From Arcticibacterium sp047623945 (GTDB taxonomy: Bacteria > Bacteroidota > Bacteroidia > Cytophagales > Spirosomataceae): a stretch of 64,000 bases of DNA. The translations under genes and the position numbers were made by a program. Position 1 is the first letter of the stretch, and each line of letters opens with the position of its first letter. The stretch is taken from assembly GCA_047623945.1 (NCBI GenBank), contig JBLHOT010000006.1:20673-84672 (forward strand). Reading direction: 5' to 3'. Positions 1 to 7,233 of this stretch are shown here, piece after piece. The notes below the pieces were generated by a model, which saw only the letters and a list, made by a program, of their open reading frames with translations, made no database searches and was not told the origin of the DNA.

Positions 1-148
1 TGGTAACCAAAGGTAGTTCGGCCTTTGGGTCAATGATTTCTGCTGGTTTATATCTAAAATGAGACACAATTAAACTGAACTGCATGAGGCAATACAGAAA
101 AATAATAGTGAGTGGTACTAAATAGGCTATTAGAAAAACTAAATCCAT
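1..148 (-). CDS. Membrane glycosyltransferase family 2, N-terminal part only
   Basis: The first 49 codons of a gene that runs off the left edge. It starts at ATG (148-146), 3 bp after the stop of the upstream glycosyltransferase, so the two are probably one transcript. The visible protein opens with a hydrophobic helix (LVFLIAYLVPLTIIFLYC) and then HFRYKP, an arrangement I associate with the membrane-bound GT2 proteins of Bacteroidota that resemble cellulose synthase. The catalytic region lies outside the window, so the family call is an inference from the N-terminus and the neighbour. Confidence 0.55.
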   Translation of the reverse strand, partial: MDLVFLIAYLVPLTIIFLYCLMQFSLIVSHFRYKPAEIIDPKAELPLVT

Positions 149-151
149 GTA

Positions 152-841
152 TTATTTCAAGGCGTATTTAAAAATCCAAGATAATATTTTGTAGCCAGCG
201 AGGACAGTTCCTTTGAGCGTTCCAGAAACCTTAGATTGTCCTATTCGTACTCGATAATTTACCGGCACCTCAGTTACTTTATACTTTTGTTTGGCTGCTT
301 TTAACTGCATTTCAACAGTCCATCCATAGGTCTGATCCTCCATTTGAAGGTCTATCAACTTTTGATATCTAATTGCCCTAAAAGGGCCTAAATCGGTATA
401 AGTTACGCCAAAAAACAGTTTGATAAGTCTTGTGGCAAGCCAATTTCCAAATATCTGCTGAGGAGTCATGGAGCCGGCTTCTTTTTGGCCTAAATCTCTA
501 CTTCCGATAACCATATCATAATCTTCTTTTAGGATTGGTGCTATGACGTCGGTAAGTTCTGCCGGGTAATCTGAGTAGTCTGCATCCAGGAAAACCACAA
601 TAGCCACATCTTTTCCTTCTAAAGCTTCTATACCTTTTAAGCAAGCAAAGCCATAGCCTTGTCGAGGTTCATTTATAACTGTAGCACCTGCTTTTTTTGC
701 GGCTTCCGCGGTGTGGTCACTAGAATTGTTATTAACCACAATAATCTCTTCCACATAAGTGGGAATCTCTGCAATGACTTTATCAATGGAAAGGGCTTCG
801 TTAAAAGCGGGAATGATGACAAAAATGCCCTTAGGTGTCAA
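152..841 (-). CDS. Glycosyltransferase family 2 (dolichyl/polyprenyl-phosphate sugar transferase-like)
   Basis: A 229-residue cytoplasmic GT-A fold glycosyltransferase. Seen: IIPAFNE (9-15), NNNSSDHT (37-44), the metal/nucleotide-sugar motif DAD (86-88), GSRD near 113, and a late DLGPFRAI block typical of polyprenyl-phosphate mannosyl/glucosyl transferases. There are no C-terminal membrane helices, so it is the short soluble type. The start is TTG (841-839): an in-frame TGA lies 15 bp upstream and no ATG fits, while the family normally begins just before the IIPAFNE strand. It is followed after 3 bp by a second glycosyltransferase, suggesting a joint role in surface glycan or glycolipid synthesis. 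The sugar specificity cannot be read from the sequence. Confidence 0.85.
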   Translation of the reverse strand: MTPKGIFVIIPAFNEALSIDKVIAEIPTYVEEIIVVNNNSSDHTAEAAKKAGATVINEPRQGYGFACLKGIEALEGKDVAIVVFLDADYSDYPAELTDVIAPILKEDYDMVIGSRDLGQKEAGSMTPQQIFGNWLATRLIKLFFGVTYTDLGPFRAIRYQKLIDLQMEDQTYGWTVEMQLKAAKQKYKVTEVPVNYRVRIGQSKVSGTLKGTVLAGYKILSWIFKYALK

Positions 842-895
842 TGATTTATCTTTTTCTCAAAAATATGTAGAATGAACAACTATTTACGACAAAAA

Positions 896-1930
896 TCAGT
901 CAATAGATTGCGGCGTGTAATTTTGGCAGTATTTGTCATACAAACTTTCTGCTCTTTTTTGATTCAGTACCTTCAGCTGATTGTAATCGGCACAGGCACT
1001 AGAAGTTTTGTTGAGAAAAATATGAGCGGCTGCCCTCAAGTAATAGGAGTCTATCAGATATGGATTTTTTTCAATAGCCTTGGAAAAATAATATACCGAA
1101 GACCGATAATTTTTGGCAGAAAAGTAATAGCGACCATTTGACTCGTATTCTTCTGCCGTAATTTTATCATCGTCGCTAGAGGAATAATCTTCTTTGCTCC
1201 ACCCCAGGTCAAAATTATACTCTATTTCACAGTTTACAGCCTTTCCCAGATATTTAGCGGGTAGCCATTTGCCTTTAGTTTTATTAATGGCGTCAATAAG
1301 CTTCTGATCATATTTTTGATTAGAACTCGCCATTATTTTTTGCCCTAGAAGCTTACCTTCTTTTGTTACCACGAAACGAACCACAAAACCGCCTTTCTTA
1401 TATTCAGGATACTTAAAGTTGGCAAAAATGTAGTCCATGGCACTAAATCGTGCGTTCATGAATTTTGGTTCAAGTACTCCTGGGAGTAGGATATAAACCT
1501 TGTCATTGTTTTTGGCCGTATAAAATTCTGGGCTTGTCCCTAAGTCATAGGTTGGCTTAAAGTTCATTTTTAAACGAATAGGCTCTATGTCATCAGAATG
1601 CTTGACCTGTTCCAATTCTAAAATCGGATTGTCAAGGCGGGTTATTTTAAAGTAACTGCCTCTATAGCCGAGGATACTATCTTCTATCGAATAGCTCGTA
1701 TAAGAGTTTTTACCGTCAATAGAAATGATGAGGCTATCACGCATAAATTCCAGCCCAAAGCTGGAATTTAAAAGATTAGCGTCATAAATGGTACTTCCGT
1801 CTTTCAGGCTTATCCTATCCTTAATCCATTCTCCCTGAAGGGCTTTTTTTAGGGTATTTTGAGAAATACCTTGAATGGTGATGAATAATAAAACGAAAAA
1901 GACGGAAGTGGTTTTTAAATATTTAGACAT
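896..1930 (-). CDS. Secreted protein with TonB-C-like domain and C-terminal TPR
   Basis: A 344-residue protein with an N-terminal signal peptide (hydrophobic residues 10-20, probable cleavage after GISQ). Residues 25-135 look like a beta-rich lipocalin-like domain. Residues 165-243 resemble the TonB C-terminal fold: YPEYKKGGFVVRFVV, then an EGKL turn and KWLPAKYLGK. Residues 262-335 fit one or two TPR units (ARYYFSAKNY-type helices, PYLIDSYYLRAAAH). In this phylum, periplasmic TonB-C domains without a membrane anchor are often sensor or scaffold parts rather than energy transducers. The stop of the upstream S41 peptidase overlaps its ATG by 1 bp, so the two are co-translated. The exact role is unknown. 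Confidence 0.7.
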   Translation of the reverse strand: MSKYLKTTSVFFVLLFITIQGISQNTLKKALQGEWIKDRISLKDGSTIYDANLLNSSFGLEFMRDSLIISIDGKNSYTSYSIEDSILGYRGSYFKITRLDNPILELEQVKHSDDIEPIRLKMNFKPTYDLGTSPEFYTAKNNDKVYILLPGVLEPKFMNARFSAMDYIFANFKYPEYKKGGFVVRFVVTKEGKLLGQKIMASSNQKYDQKLIDAINKTKGKWLPAKYLGKAVNCEIEYNFDLGWSKEDYSSSDDDKITAEEYESNGRYYFSAKNYRSSVYYFSKAIEKNPYLIDSYYLRAAAHIFLNKTSSACADYNQLKVLNQKRAESLYDKYCQNYTPQSID

Positions 1931-3393
1931 TATTTGTTTTTGCTCAAGTACTCTGAGGCATACTTTATCCAGTCGGCCTCTCTATTTGGTACTTTAACGT
2001 CAGGCTTAATTCCCTTATTATCAATTCGGCTTTCTCTGGCACTTTTGGCAAGGCCAAAAGCTAATCTCCATCCAAAAGCTGGCAATCCCCAATCTCTTAC
2101 TTCAATGTAATCTGCGAGACCTTTCGTTTTAGTACCAATAACAACAGTTTTGTCGCTTTGTTTGGCTTCTAAAGTAACACTTTCTGCTGTACTTGCAGTG
2201 TTTTCATTTACCAAAATCGCTACTTTTTTTGGATAAGGCATGGCTCTCACATATTGGAATACTTTATCTGGGCCTTGAATATCAGAACCCATATTATTTT
2301 TCATCTCTGTAATAACTTCTTGAAGCTTAGGGGCTAAAATTCTCTTATACTTGGGAAAGTTCTGAATAGACTCTAGCTCATGCGTTAATAAAATAAGGTT
2401 TTCTTCAGAAGCTCTAAATACACCGCCTTTTCTTATGATTGGCTTGTCAGCAATATAAGGGTAGAGAGCGGAGAATGCATTCTCATCGCCTCCCGGGTTA
2501 TTCCTTAAATCCACAATAAGATTTTCTGTATTGGTTAGCAACCTCTTATTTTTATTAATCATTTCCTGAATATAATCTGCAGCGTCAATGATAGTAAACG
2601 GCGGTAGTGTTATTAGTACGGTATTAGCATCTATTTTCTCAACTCGCCACTCTGGCAGACGTGTCAAAATATCCTCGTTGTTTATTTCTTCTAGAGGGGC
2701 GGGGTACACTTTTTTAAACTTGTAGATGTCGTCTATTACAAGATAGTTCTTCACAAGTCTTCCAAGTTTCTTAGTACTTGTGAAGTCTGCGTAGTAGTAT
2801 TTGCTGTCGAACTTATCTTCGCTAACCTCCTTAAGAGTAAATTTAACTTTGCCCTCGGTCCATAGTTCGTCTCTCTTACTCAACAAGAATCCTTTATATC
2901 TTCCTTTCTTTCTGTCGGCTACTACGCCCACTCTATAGTTTTTGTCTTCGGTTTCCCAAACCCCTACGACATTTGATTGAGCCGGATTTTTGTCTAAGTA
3001 ACTTTTAAAGGCAGCTTCGCCTTTAAAGGGCATCTTGTCCACTTTTGAAGCTCTCTTAACTATTTCCTTAGAAGATTCAGGTTTGACAAAAGGGCTTTGA
3101 ATGTTAATAAAAAGATGACCGTCTTCAAAGAAGGCAAGCCAGTCGTTTACCACATGATAACAAGCCTCGGCCTTATCAATTTTGGCAGCTTTTTTTACGG
3201 TTTCTGCCGTAAGTGCATCAAACTTCTTTTTGTTTCTGTCCGTGATTTTTTCATTCCAGCCAGCGTAATTGTCTTCTGTCTTTTGATAGATTTCTTCAAA
3301 ATTTCTGGCACATAAGCTCTGGTTTTTTTGCTGAGCATGCGTGTAAACACTGGAAAGCAAAAGGGTACTTAGTAGGAAGGTTATTTTTTTCAT
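1930..3393 (-). CDS. Secreted S41 family peptidase
   Basis: A 487-residue tail-specific-protease-family enzyme with a clear signal peptide (MKKITFLLSTLLLSS..THAQ). The catalytic domain is in the second half: DLRNNPGG around residue 298, the serine in NTASTAES around 401 and the general-base lysine in TKTKG around 421, giving the Ser/Lys dyad of the family. The N-terminal 270 residues replace the PDZ domain found in classical CtpA proteins, as in the Bacteroidota S41 subtype that lacks PDZ. It is co-transcribed with the TonB-C/TPR protein through a 1-bp overlap. Expected location is the periplasm or cell surface. The substrate is unknown. Confidence 0.85.
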   Translation of the reverse strand: MKKITFLLSTLLLSSVYTHAQQKNQSLCARNFEEIYQKTEDNYAGWNEKITDRNKKKFDALTAETVKKAAKIDKAEACYHVVNDWLAFFEDGHLFINIQSPFVKPESSKEIVKRASKVDKMPFKGEAAFKSYLDKNPAQSNVVGVWETEDKNYRVGVVADRKKGRYKGFLLSKRDELWTEGKVKFTLKEVSEDKFDSKYYYADFTSTKKLGRLVKNYLVIDDIYKFKKVYPAPLEEINNEDILTRLPEWRVEKIDANTVLITLPPFTIIDAADYIQEMINKNKRLLTNTENLIVDLRNNPGGDENAFSALYPYIADKPIIRKGGVFRASEENLILLTHELESIQNFPKYKRILAPKLQEVITEMKNNMGSDIQGPDKVFQYVRAMPYPKKVAILVNENTASTAESVTLEAKQSDKTVVIGTKTKGLADYIEVRDWGLPAFGWRLAFGLAKSARESRIDNKGIKPDVKVPNREADWIKYASEYLSKNK

Positions 3394-3534
3394 TTTGCAC
3401 GCGTATTTTTTTATTGCTACCAGTACAATACCAAAACGGTGCCAAAAAAATCAAAAACCTTTTGAAGAATACGGAGAATGATCTTTAGATCTAATAAGAT
3501 TAGCTATAAGAGGCTATTAGACAGACATATACGA

Positions 3535-4740
3535 TTAGTCTTCTCCGTCGGGGAGTTCTAAATGTTTTATTGGAGATATGGCATTCCCAGCTATGCCCTT
3601 AATGCTTCCATACATATCAATGGTATTGTTGGTGACTTTGTCAATCTGAACTTCACGCTCTTTCCAAATACGTTGCATGGCTCTTTTTTCTCTATCTAAT
3701 TCGTTTTTGAGGCTGGAGAAGCCCTCTACGATGGCTTCTATTTGTTGCCTAAATTGGTTGCTGGTAAAGAAACTATAAATCAAAGTCATCTTATCTGCTT
3801 TGTTCTCATTTATGGACTTTGTTTGTTGTGTTCTAATGAGAATCTGCCTAAGGACGAAAACCAATCCTTTCACTTCATGGAATCCACAAACCCAAACGCC
3901 GTCTTTTTCGCCAAATCGTTCTAAGTCTTTCGGCATAGTTTGCGTAACTAGCACGGCTATTTCAGCTCCAGTTTCACGTTGGTCCGTTTTTAGCTTTTCT
4001 ATCCAATCTCCTCCCCAATTCTGCGTCCGTTTGCTTTCGAAAATTATTTTTCCGCAGTTTTGACCAAACTCATTCATGACCGTCTGAATGGCATCTGCCC
4101 CACGAATACCCTTTTTTACCTCTTCTATTTCGTCATATGGAAAAGCCCTCGCCAAGATAGATTCTATCTCCAGTTCTTGAATTTCACCCTGTAATTGCAT
4201 GGAGCCTTGTTGAGCTTTACGCTGCATTTCTTTCACAAGGTTCATTTGGTCTTCCAGCTTCTTCTCGTATTCTTTTTTAACAAGCTCAAACTCTTCGTCT
4301 TTCTGTTTTTTTGCCTTTTCTTCTATGGCTCTACTCTTTTCCAAAAGTTCTTTTTCAAGCTTAAGCTGCAGTTGTTCTTGTTGCATCTTTAGTTCATTTT
4401 CTCTTTTGAGTAGCACTAGCTCTTTCTTTTGAGCATCTAAAATGACTTGCTGTTTAACTTTGTTGTCCTCTTTTAAGGCGGCCAACTCTACAGACTTTTT
4501 TTCATCTGCTCTTTTCTGAGCTTCGCCTTGGGCTATGGCCCACATTTTCTTTTTCTCTTCCTGTTCAAATCGCCTTTTTTCTTCTAAAAGCTGTTTCTTG
4601 TAAAGCTCTAATTTTTCTCCATTCAGCTTTTCTTGTTCCGAAAATCGTTTTTTCAGTTCAATTTCCATGTGCTTTTGAAGGGCTTCGCCAGCATCAAAAA
4701 CATGTCCACAGTTAGGGCAAGTGGTTTGGTTTGGGCTCAT
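3535..4740 (-). CDS. DUF2130 domain protein with N-terminal zinc ribbon and long coiled coil
   Basis: A 401-residue cytoplasmic protein. Residues 8-15 are CPNCGHVF, one half of a zinc-binding site, followed by a highly charged coiled coil (about 25-195, rich in K, E and Q heptads). The C-terminal 200 residues contain the DUF2130 core, with IIFESKRTQNWGGDW, a nuclease-like E-x-K segment, and later WKEREVQIDKVTNNT. DUF2130 proteins resemble a PD-(D/E)XK-type fold fused to a coiled coil. No biochemical function is established. The stop codon of the upstream membrane gene overlaps its ATG by 4 bp (ATGA), so the two are translationally coupled. Confidence 0.8.
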   Translation of the reverse strand: MSPNQTTCPNCGHVFDAGEALQKHMEIELKKRFSEQEKLNGEKLELYKKQLLEEKRRFEQEEKKKMWAIAQGEAQKRADEKKSVELAALKEDNKVKQQVILDAQKKELVLLKRENELKMQQEQLQLKLEKELLEKSRAIEEKAKKQKDEEFELVKKEYEKKLEDQMNLVKEMQRKAQQGSMQLQGEIQELEIESILARAFPYDEIEEVKKGIRGADAIQTVMNEFGQNCGKIIFESKRTQNWGGDWIEKLKTDQRETGAEIAVLVTQTMPKDLERFGEKDGVWVCGFHEVKGLVFVLRQILIRTQQTKSINENKADKMTLIYSFFTSNQFRQQIEAIVEGFSSLKNELDREKRAMQRIWKEREVQIDKVTNNTIDMYGSIKGIAGNAISPIKHLELPDGED

Positions 4741-5303
4741 ACTTTTCTAAAGATTCTTGAAAAATGGAAAAGTAACGCAGCCCCGGTAAGTACCAGTCCT
4801 ACATAATGAAGGACGGAAGGCACTGCTCCTTCAAAAGCACCGCTAAGTCTTGAGAGTATGGTAACCACCATGATGATGAAAAGGTAATAGAAGTAAAAAG
4901 AATCCATCCAAAGAGGAGGGTTTTTTGTCTTTAAAACCCATGGATAGATTAATAATGTCAGGTAGCCGAGAGCTCCTCCGAGAATCTTGAAAGGGACAAG
5001 CTCTATTTGATTTAAGTAAACATTTAGAGCTAAGAAAATGAAGTGAATAGCGTGTAAAACACTAAAGATGGCAATCAAGCCTATGAAATTCTCTCTGAAA
5101 CTTCCTCTTCGGTCAGACCAGTTTAAGGTTGTTAAAAGGAAAGTAGCCAATAGAAAAAAGAGGGACAGTCTACCGCTATATCTGGCCGCAAGCCTAAAGG
5201 TTTCTCCAGTTTCGTAAGCGTTACTAAAATAGGAGTAGGCAAGAATAAGGCCCTCCGCTATTAGTGCCAAGAGAAACAACTTTCTTAGGCTTTGCTTTAT
5301 CAT
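4737..5303 (-). CDS. Unknown six-helix membrane protein
   Basis: A 188-residue integral membrane protein with about six hydrophobic segments (roughly 8-25, 45-62, 76-97, 107-122, 136-152, 164-180). Two clusters of histidines sit in membrane segments (HAIHFIF near 86 and HYVGLVLTGAALLFHF near 165), reminiscent of haem-coordinating ferric-reductase-like domains, but this is only a resemblance. Its ATG overlaps the stop of the upstream FAH hydrolase by 4 bp, and its own stop overlaps the DUF2130 start by 4 bp, so three unrelated-looking genes are translated as a tight chain. I do not recognise the family. Confidence 0.6.
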   Translation of the reverse strand: MIKQSLRKLFLLALIAEGLILAYSYFSNAYETGETFRLAARYSGRLSLFFLLATFLLTTLNWSDRRGSFRENFIGLIAIFSVLHAIHFIFLALNVYLNQIELVPFKILGGALGYLTLLIYPWVLKTKNPPLWMDSFYFYYLFIIMVVTILSRLSGAFEGAVPSVLHYVGLVLTGAALLFHFSRIFRKV

Positions 5304-6157
5304 GCTTTGTAGGCTTTTGCTGTTTGTGTTTGTATGCCCAGGCCTTCTATACCAAGTTCCATGATATCCCCTTCTTTTATAAATACGGGAGGCTTAAAGC
5401 CCAAACCTACACCAGAAGGAGTGCCCGTAGAAATGACATCACCGGGTAATAGTGTCATATAATTACTCAGGTAGCTGACAATTTCATCTACATAAAAAAT
5501 CATGTCATCGGTATTGGAGTCTTGAATCTTCTTACCGTTTCTTTTTAACCAGAGGTTTAGCTTCTGAGGGTTCGTGACTTCATCGGCTGTTGCTAAAAAA
5601 GGACCAAGGGGAGCAAACGTATCATTTGATTTACCTTTAACCCATTGCCCACCTTTTTCTAATTGGAACGCTCTTTCACTATAGTCGTTATGCACGCAGT
5701 AACCTGCTACATAATCTAAAGCAGTTTCCTTGGTGACATAAGAGGCCTTTTTGCCAATTACTACAGCTAATTCTACCTCCCAGTCTGTTTTTTCTGAGTT
5801 TCTTGGAATAATGAGGTCATCATTTGGGCCACAAATTGCGGAGGTGGATTTGAAAAACACCAAAGGCTCTTTTGGCTTATCCATTCCTGCTTCGGTGGCA
5901 TGTTTGGCATAATTTAGTCCAATACAAATAATTTTTGAAGGTCTGGCAATACAAGGTCCCAAGCGAATAGATGGATCTATTTCAGGACAAGAAGCCTTAT
6001 TTGAGGCAAACCAAGTCTTTAGTCTCTCTATGCCCTCATTTTCAAAAAAAAGCTCATTAAAATCTTCGCCAAAACCAGACACATCTCTCCAGACATTGTG
6101 GCTATCAATAATTCCGGGCTTTTCTTGTCCTTCTATTCCGTGTCTAATAAGTTTCAT
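5300..6157 (-). CDS. Fumarylacetoacetate hydrolase family protein (2,4-diketo-3-deoxy-sugar-acid hydrolase-like)
   Basis: A 285-residue FAH-fold hydrolase. The metal ligands of the family are visible: the two glutamates in DWEVELAVVIG (E127, E129) and the aspartate in HNDYSER (D158). ICIGLNYAKHATEAG (77-91) and STGTPSGVG near the end are also diagnostic. The N-terminus KLIRHGIEGQEKPG is typical of the 2,4-didehydro-3-deoxy-L-rhamnonate/L-fuconate hydrolases, which split the last intermediate of non-phosphorylating deoxyhexose catabolism into pyruvate and a hydroxy acid. The SDR immediately upstream (12 bp gap) would supply the oxidised substrate. The pathway is inferred from family and context; other acylpyruvase roles remain possible. 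Confidence 0.8.
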   Translation of the reverse strand: MKLIRHGIEGQEKPGIIDSHNVWRDVSGFGEDFNELFFENEGIERLKTWFASNKASCPEIDPSIRLGPCIARPSKIICIGLNYAKHATEAGMDKPKEPLVFFKSTSAICGPNDDLIIPRNSEKTDWEVELAVVIGKKASYVTKETALDYVAGYCVHNDYSERAFQLEKGGQWVKGKSNDTFAPLGPFLATADEVTNPQKLNLWLKRNGKKIQDSNTDDMIFYVDEIVSYLSNYMTLLPGDVISTGTPSGVGLGFKPPVFIKEGDIMELGIEGLGIQTQTAKAYKA

Positions 6158-6169
6158 CGAGTAAATTGA

Positions 6170-6946
6170 TTAGGGAGTGTTAAGTTTAATAAATCCACCA
6201 TCTATTGGGAAATCTGTTCCTGTTGTAAAAGAGGCTTCGTCAGAAGCCAGATATACGGCCAACGCGGCTACTTCAGAAGGTTTCCCCATGCGGCCTATGG
6301 GTTGAGTCTTTGATAATTCTTCAAAAACTTGTTCTTGTTTTTCGGGATATGTTTTTTTGATAAAGCCATCTACAAAAGGCGTGTGAATCCTGGCAGGCGA
6401 GATACTATTGCAGCGAATATTATCCTTCACATAGTCTTTCGCTATTTGCAAAGTCATGTTTACCACGGCAGCTTTACTCATGGAGTAGGCAAACCTATCT
6501 GCAAGCCCAATACTAGCCGCCACAGATGCCATATTGATAATTACGCCACCACCATTATTCATGAAGTGCGGCAGAATACAGTGAATGCAGTTGTAAACTC
6601 CTTTGATATTGACATTATAAATCTTGTCTAAATCTTCTTCTAGCGTACTTTCCACAGTGCCGATATGAGAAATTCCTGCATTATTGACAAGAATGTCTAC
6701 AGGCTGAACTAGCCTGATTTTATCAATGGTTTTTTCGACAATATCTTGCTTAGAAACGTCCACCTTATGGCAATACGCTAAGCCCCCTGAAGCAATAATG
6801 AGATCTGCTTCTCTTTCGGCGAGGTCCATATTGAGTTCAAAAATGTGAACGATGGCACCCTGTTTGGCAAAACTCCTTGAAATTTCTAAGCCTATACCAC
6901 TGGCTCCGCCAGTTACTATGGCCACTTTCTTATCTAGTCTAAACAT
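6170..6946 (-). CDS. SDR family oxidoreductase (probable 2-keto-3-deoxy-sugar-acid dehydrogenase)
   Basis: A classical short-chain dehydrogenase of 258 residues: NAD-binding TGGASGIG (12-19), NNAG, and the catalytic Tyr/Lys in YSMSK, with the GGG and PIDGG C-terminal signature. I choose the ATG at 6946 (MFRLDKKVAIV...) because the family begins a few residues before the first beta strand. A start at 6970 would add eight unconserved residues. It is followed after 12 bp by the FAH hydrolase, which suggests it oxidises 2-keto-3-deoxy-L-fuconate or -rhamnonate. The substrate is an inference from the pairing. It is the first gene of a four-gene run that continues to the DUF2130 gene. Confidence 0.82.
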   Translation of the reverse strand: MFRLDKKVAIVTGGASGIGLEISRSFAKQGAIVHIFELNMDLAEREADLIIASGGLAYCHKVDVSKQDIVEKTIDKIRLVQPVDILVNNAGISHIGTVESTLEEDLDKIYNVNIKGVYNCIHCILPHFMNNGGGVIINMASVAASIGLADRFAYSMSKAAVVNMTLQIAKDYVKDNIRCNSISPARIHTPFVDGFIKKTYPEKQEQVFEELSKTQPIGRMGKPSEVAALAVYLASDEASFTTGTDFPIDGGFIKLNTP

Positions 6947-7045
6947 ATTGAAGGGATGATAGGATTGCAATTTAACTATCCTTTATAAAATTTGGGCATT
7001 CAGGTTTGAAGTTTAAATATTAATAATATTTCAAATATATGTGTT

Positions 7046-7081
7046 GCAGAATATAAGGATTCAATCTACCTTTGCACTCCG
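7046..7081 (+). promoter_or_regulatory. Promoter of tRNA-His
   Basis: A perfect Bacteroidota -7 element TACCTTTG at 7067-7074, with TTG of a -33 element about 20 bp upstream (gtgttgcag). Transcription should start near 7080, about 10 nt before the mature tRNA. Confidence 0.7.
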
Positions 7082-7090
7082 TTGAAAAAT

Positions 7091-7166
7091 GGAGGTTGTA
7101 GCTCAGTTGGTTAGAGCATCGGCTTGTGGTGCCGAGGGTCGTGGGTTCGAACCCCATCTACCTCCC
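7091..7166 (+). tRNA. tRNA-His (anticodon GTG)
   Basis: A complete cloverleaf. The D arm is GCTC/GAGC with loop AGTTGGTTA, and the anticodon stem CGGC/GCCG has loop TTGTGGT, giving anticodon GTG (His). The T arm is GTGGG-TTCGAAC-CCCAT. The extra 5' G opposite C73, the hallmark of tRNA-His, is present as the first base. The acceptor stem has an apparent T-T mismatch at pair 6-67. CCA is not encoded. It is a single-gene transcript between its own promoter and a terminator. Confidence 0.95.
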
Positions 7167-7209
7167 AAAAAAAGACTTATCTGCTCAGCAGGTAAGTCTT
7201 TTGTTTTAT
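7167..7209 (+). terminator. Rho-independent terminator after tRNA-His
   Basis: A near-perfect hairpin: AAGACTTATCTGC pairs with GCAGGTAAGTCTT (one G-U), with the small CTCAG loop, followed by TTTTGTTTTATT. It lies directly after the tRNA. Confidence 0.8.
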
Positions 7210-7233
7210 TGACTCATTGGAATATATTTGAAC

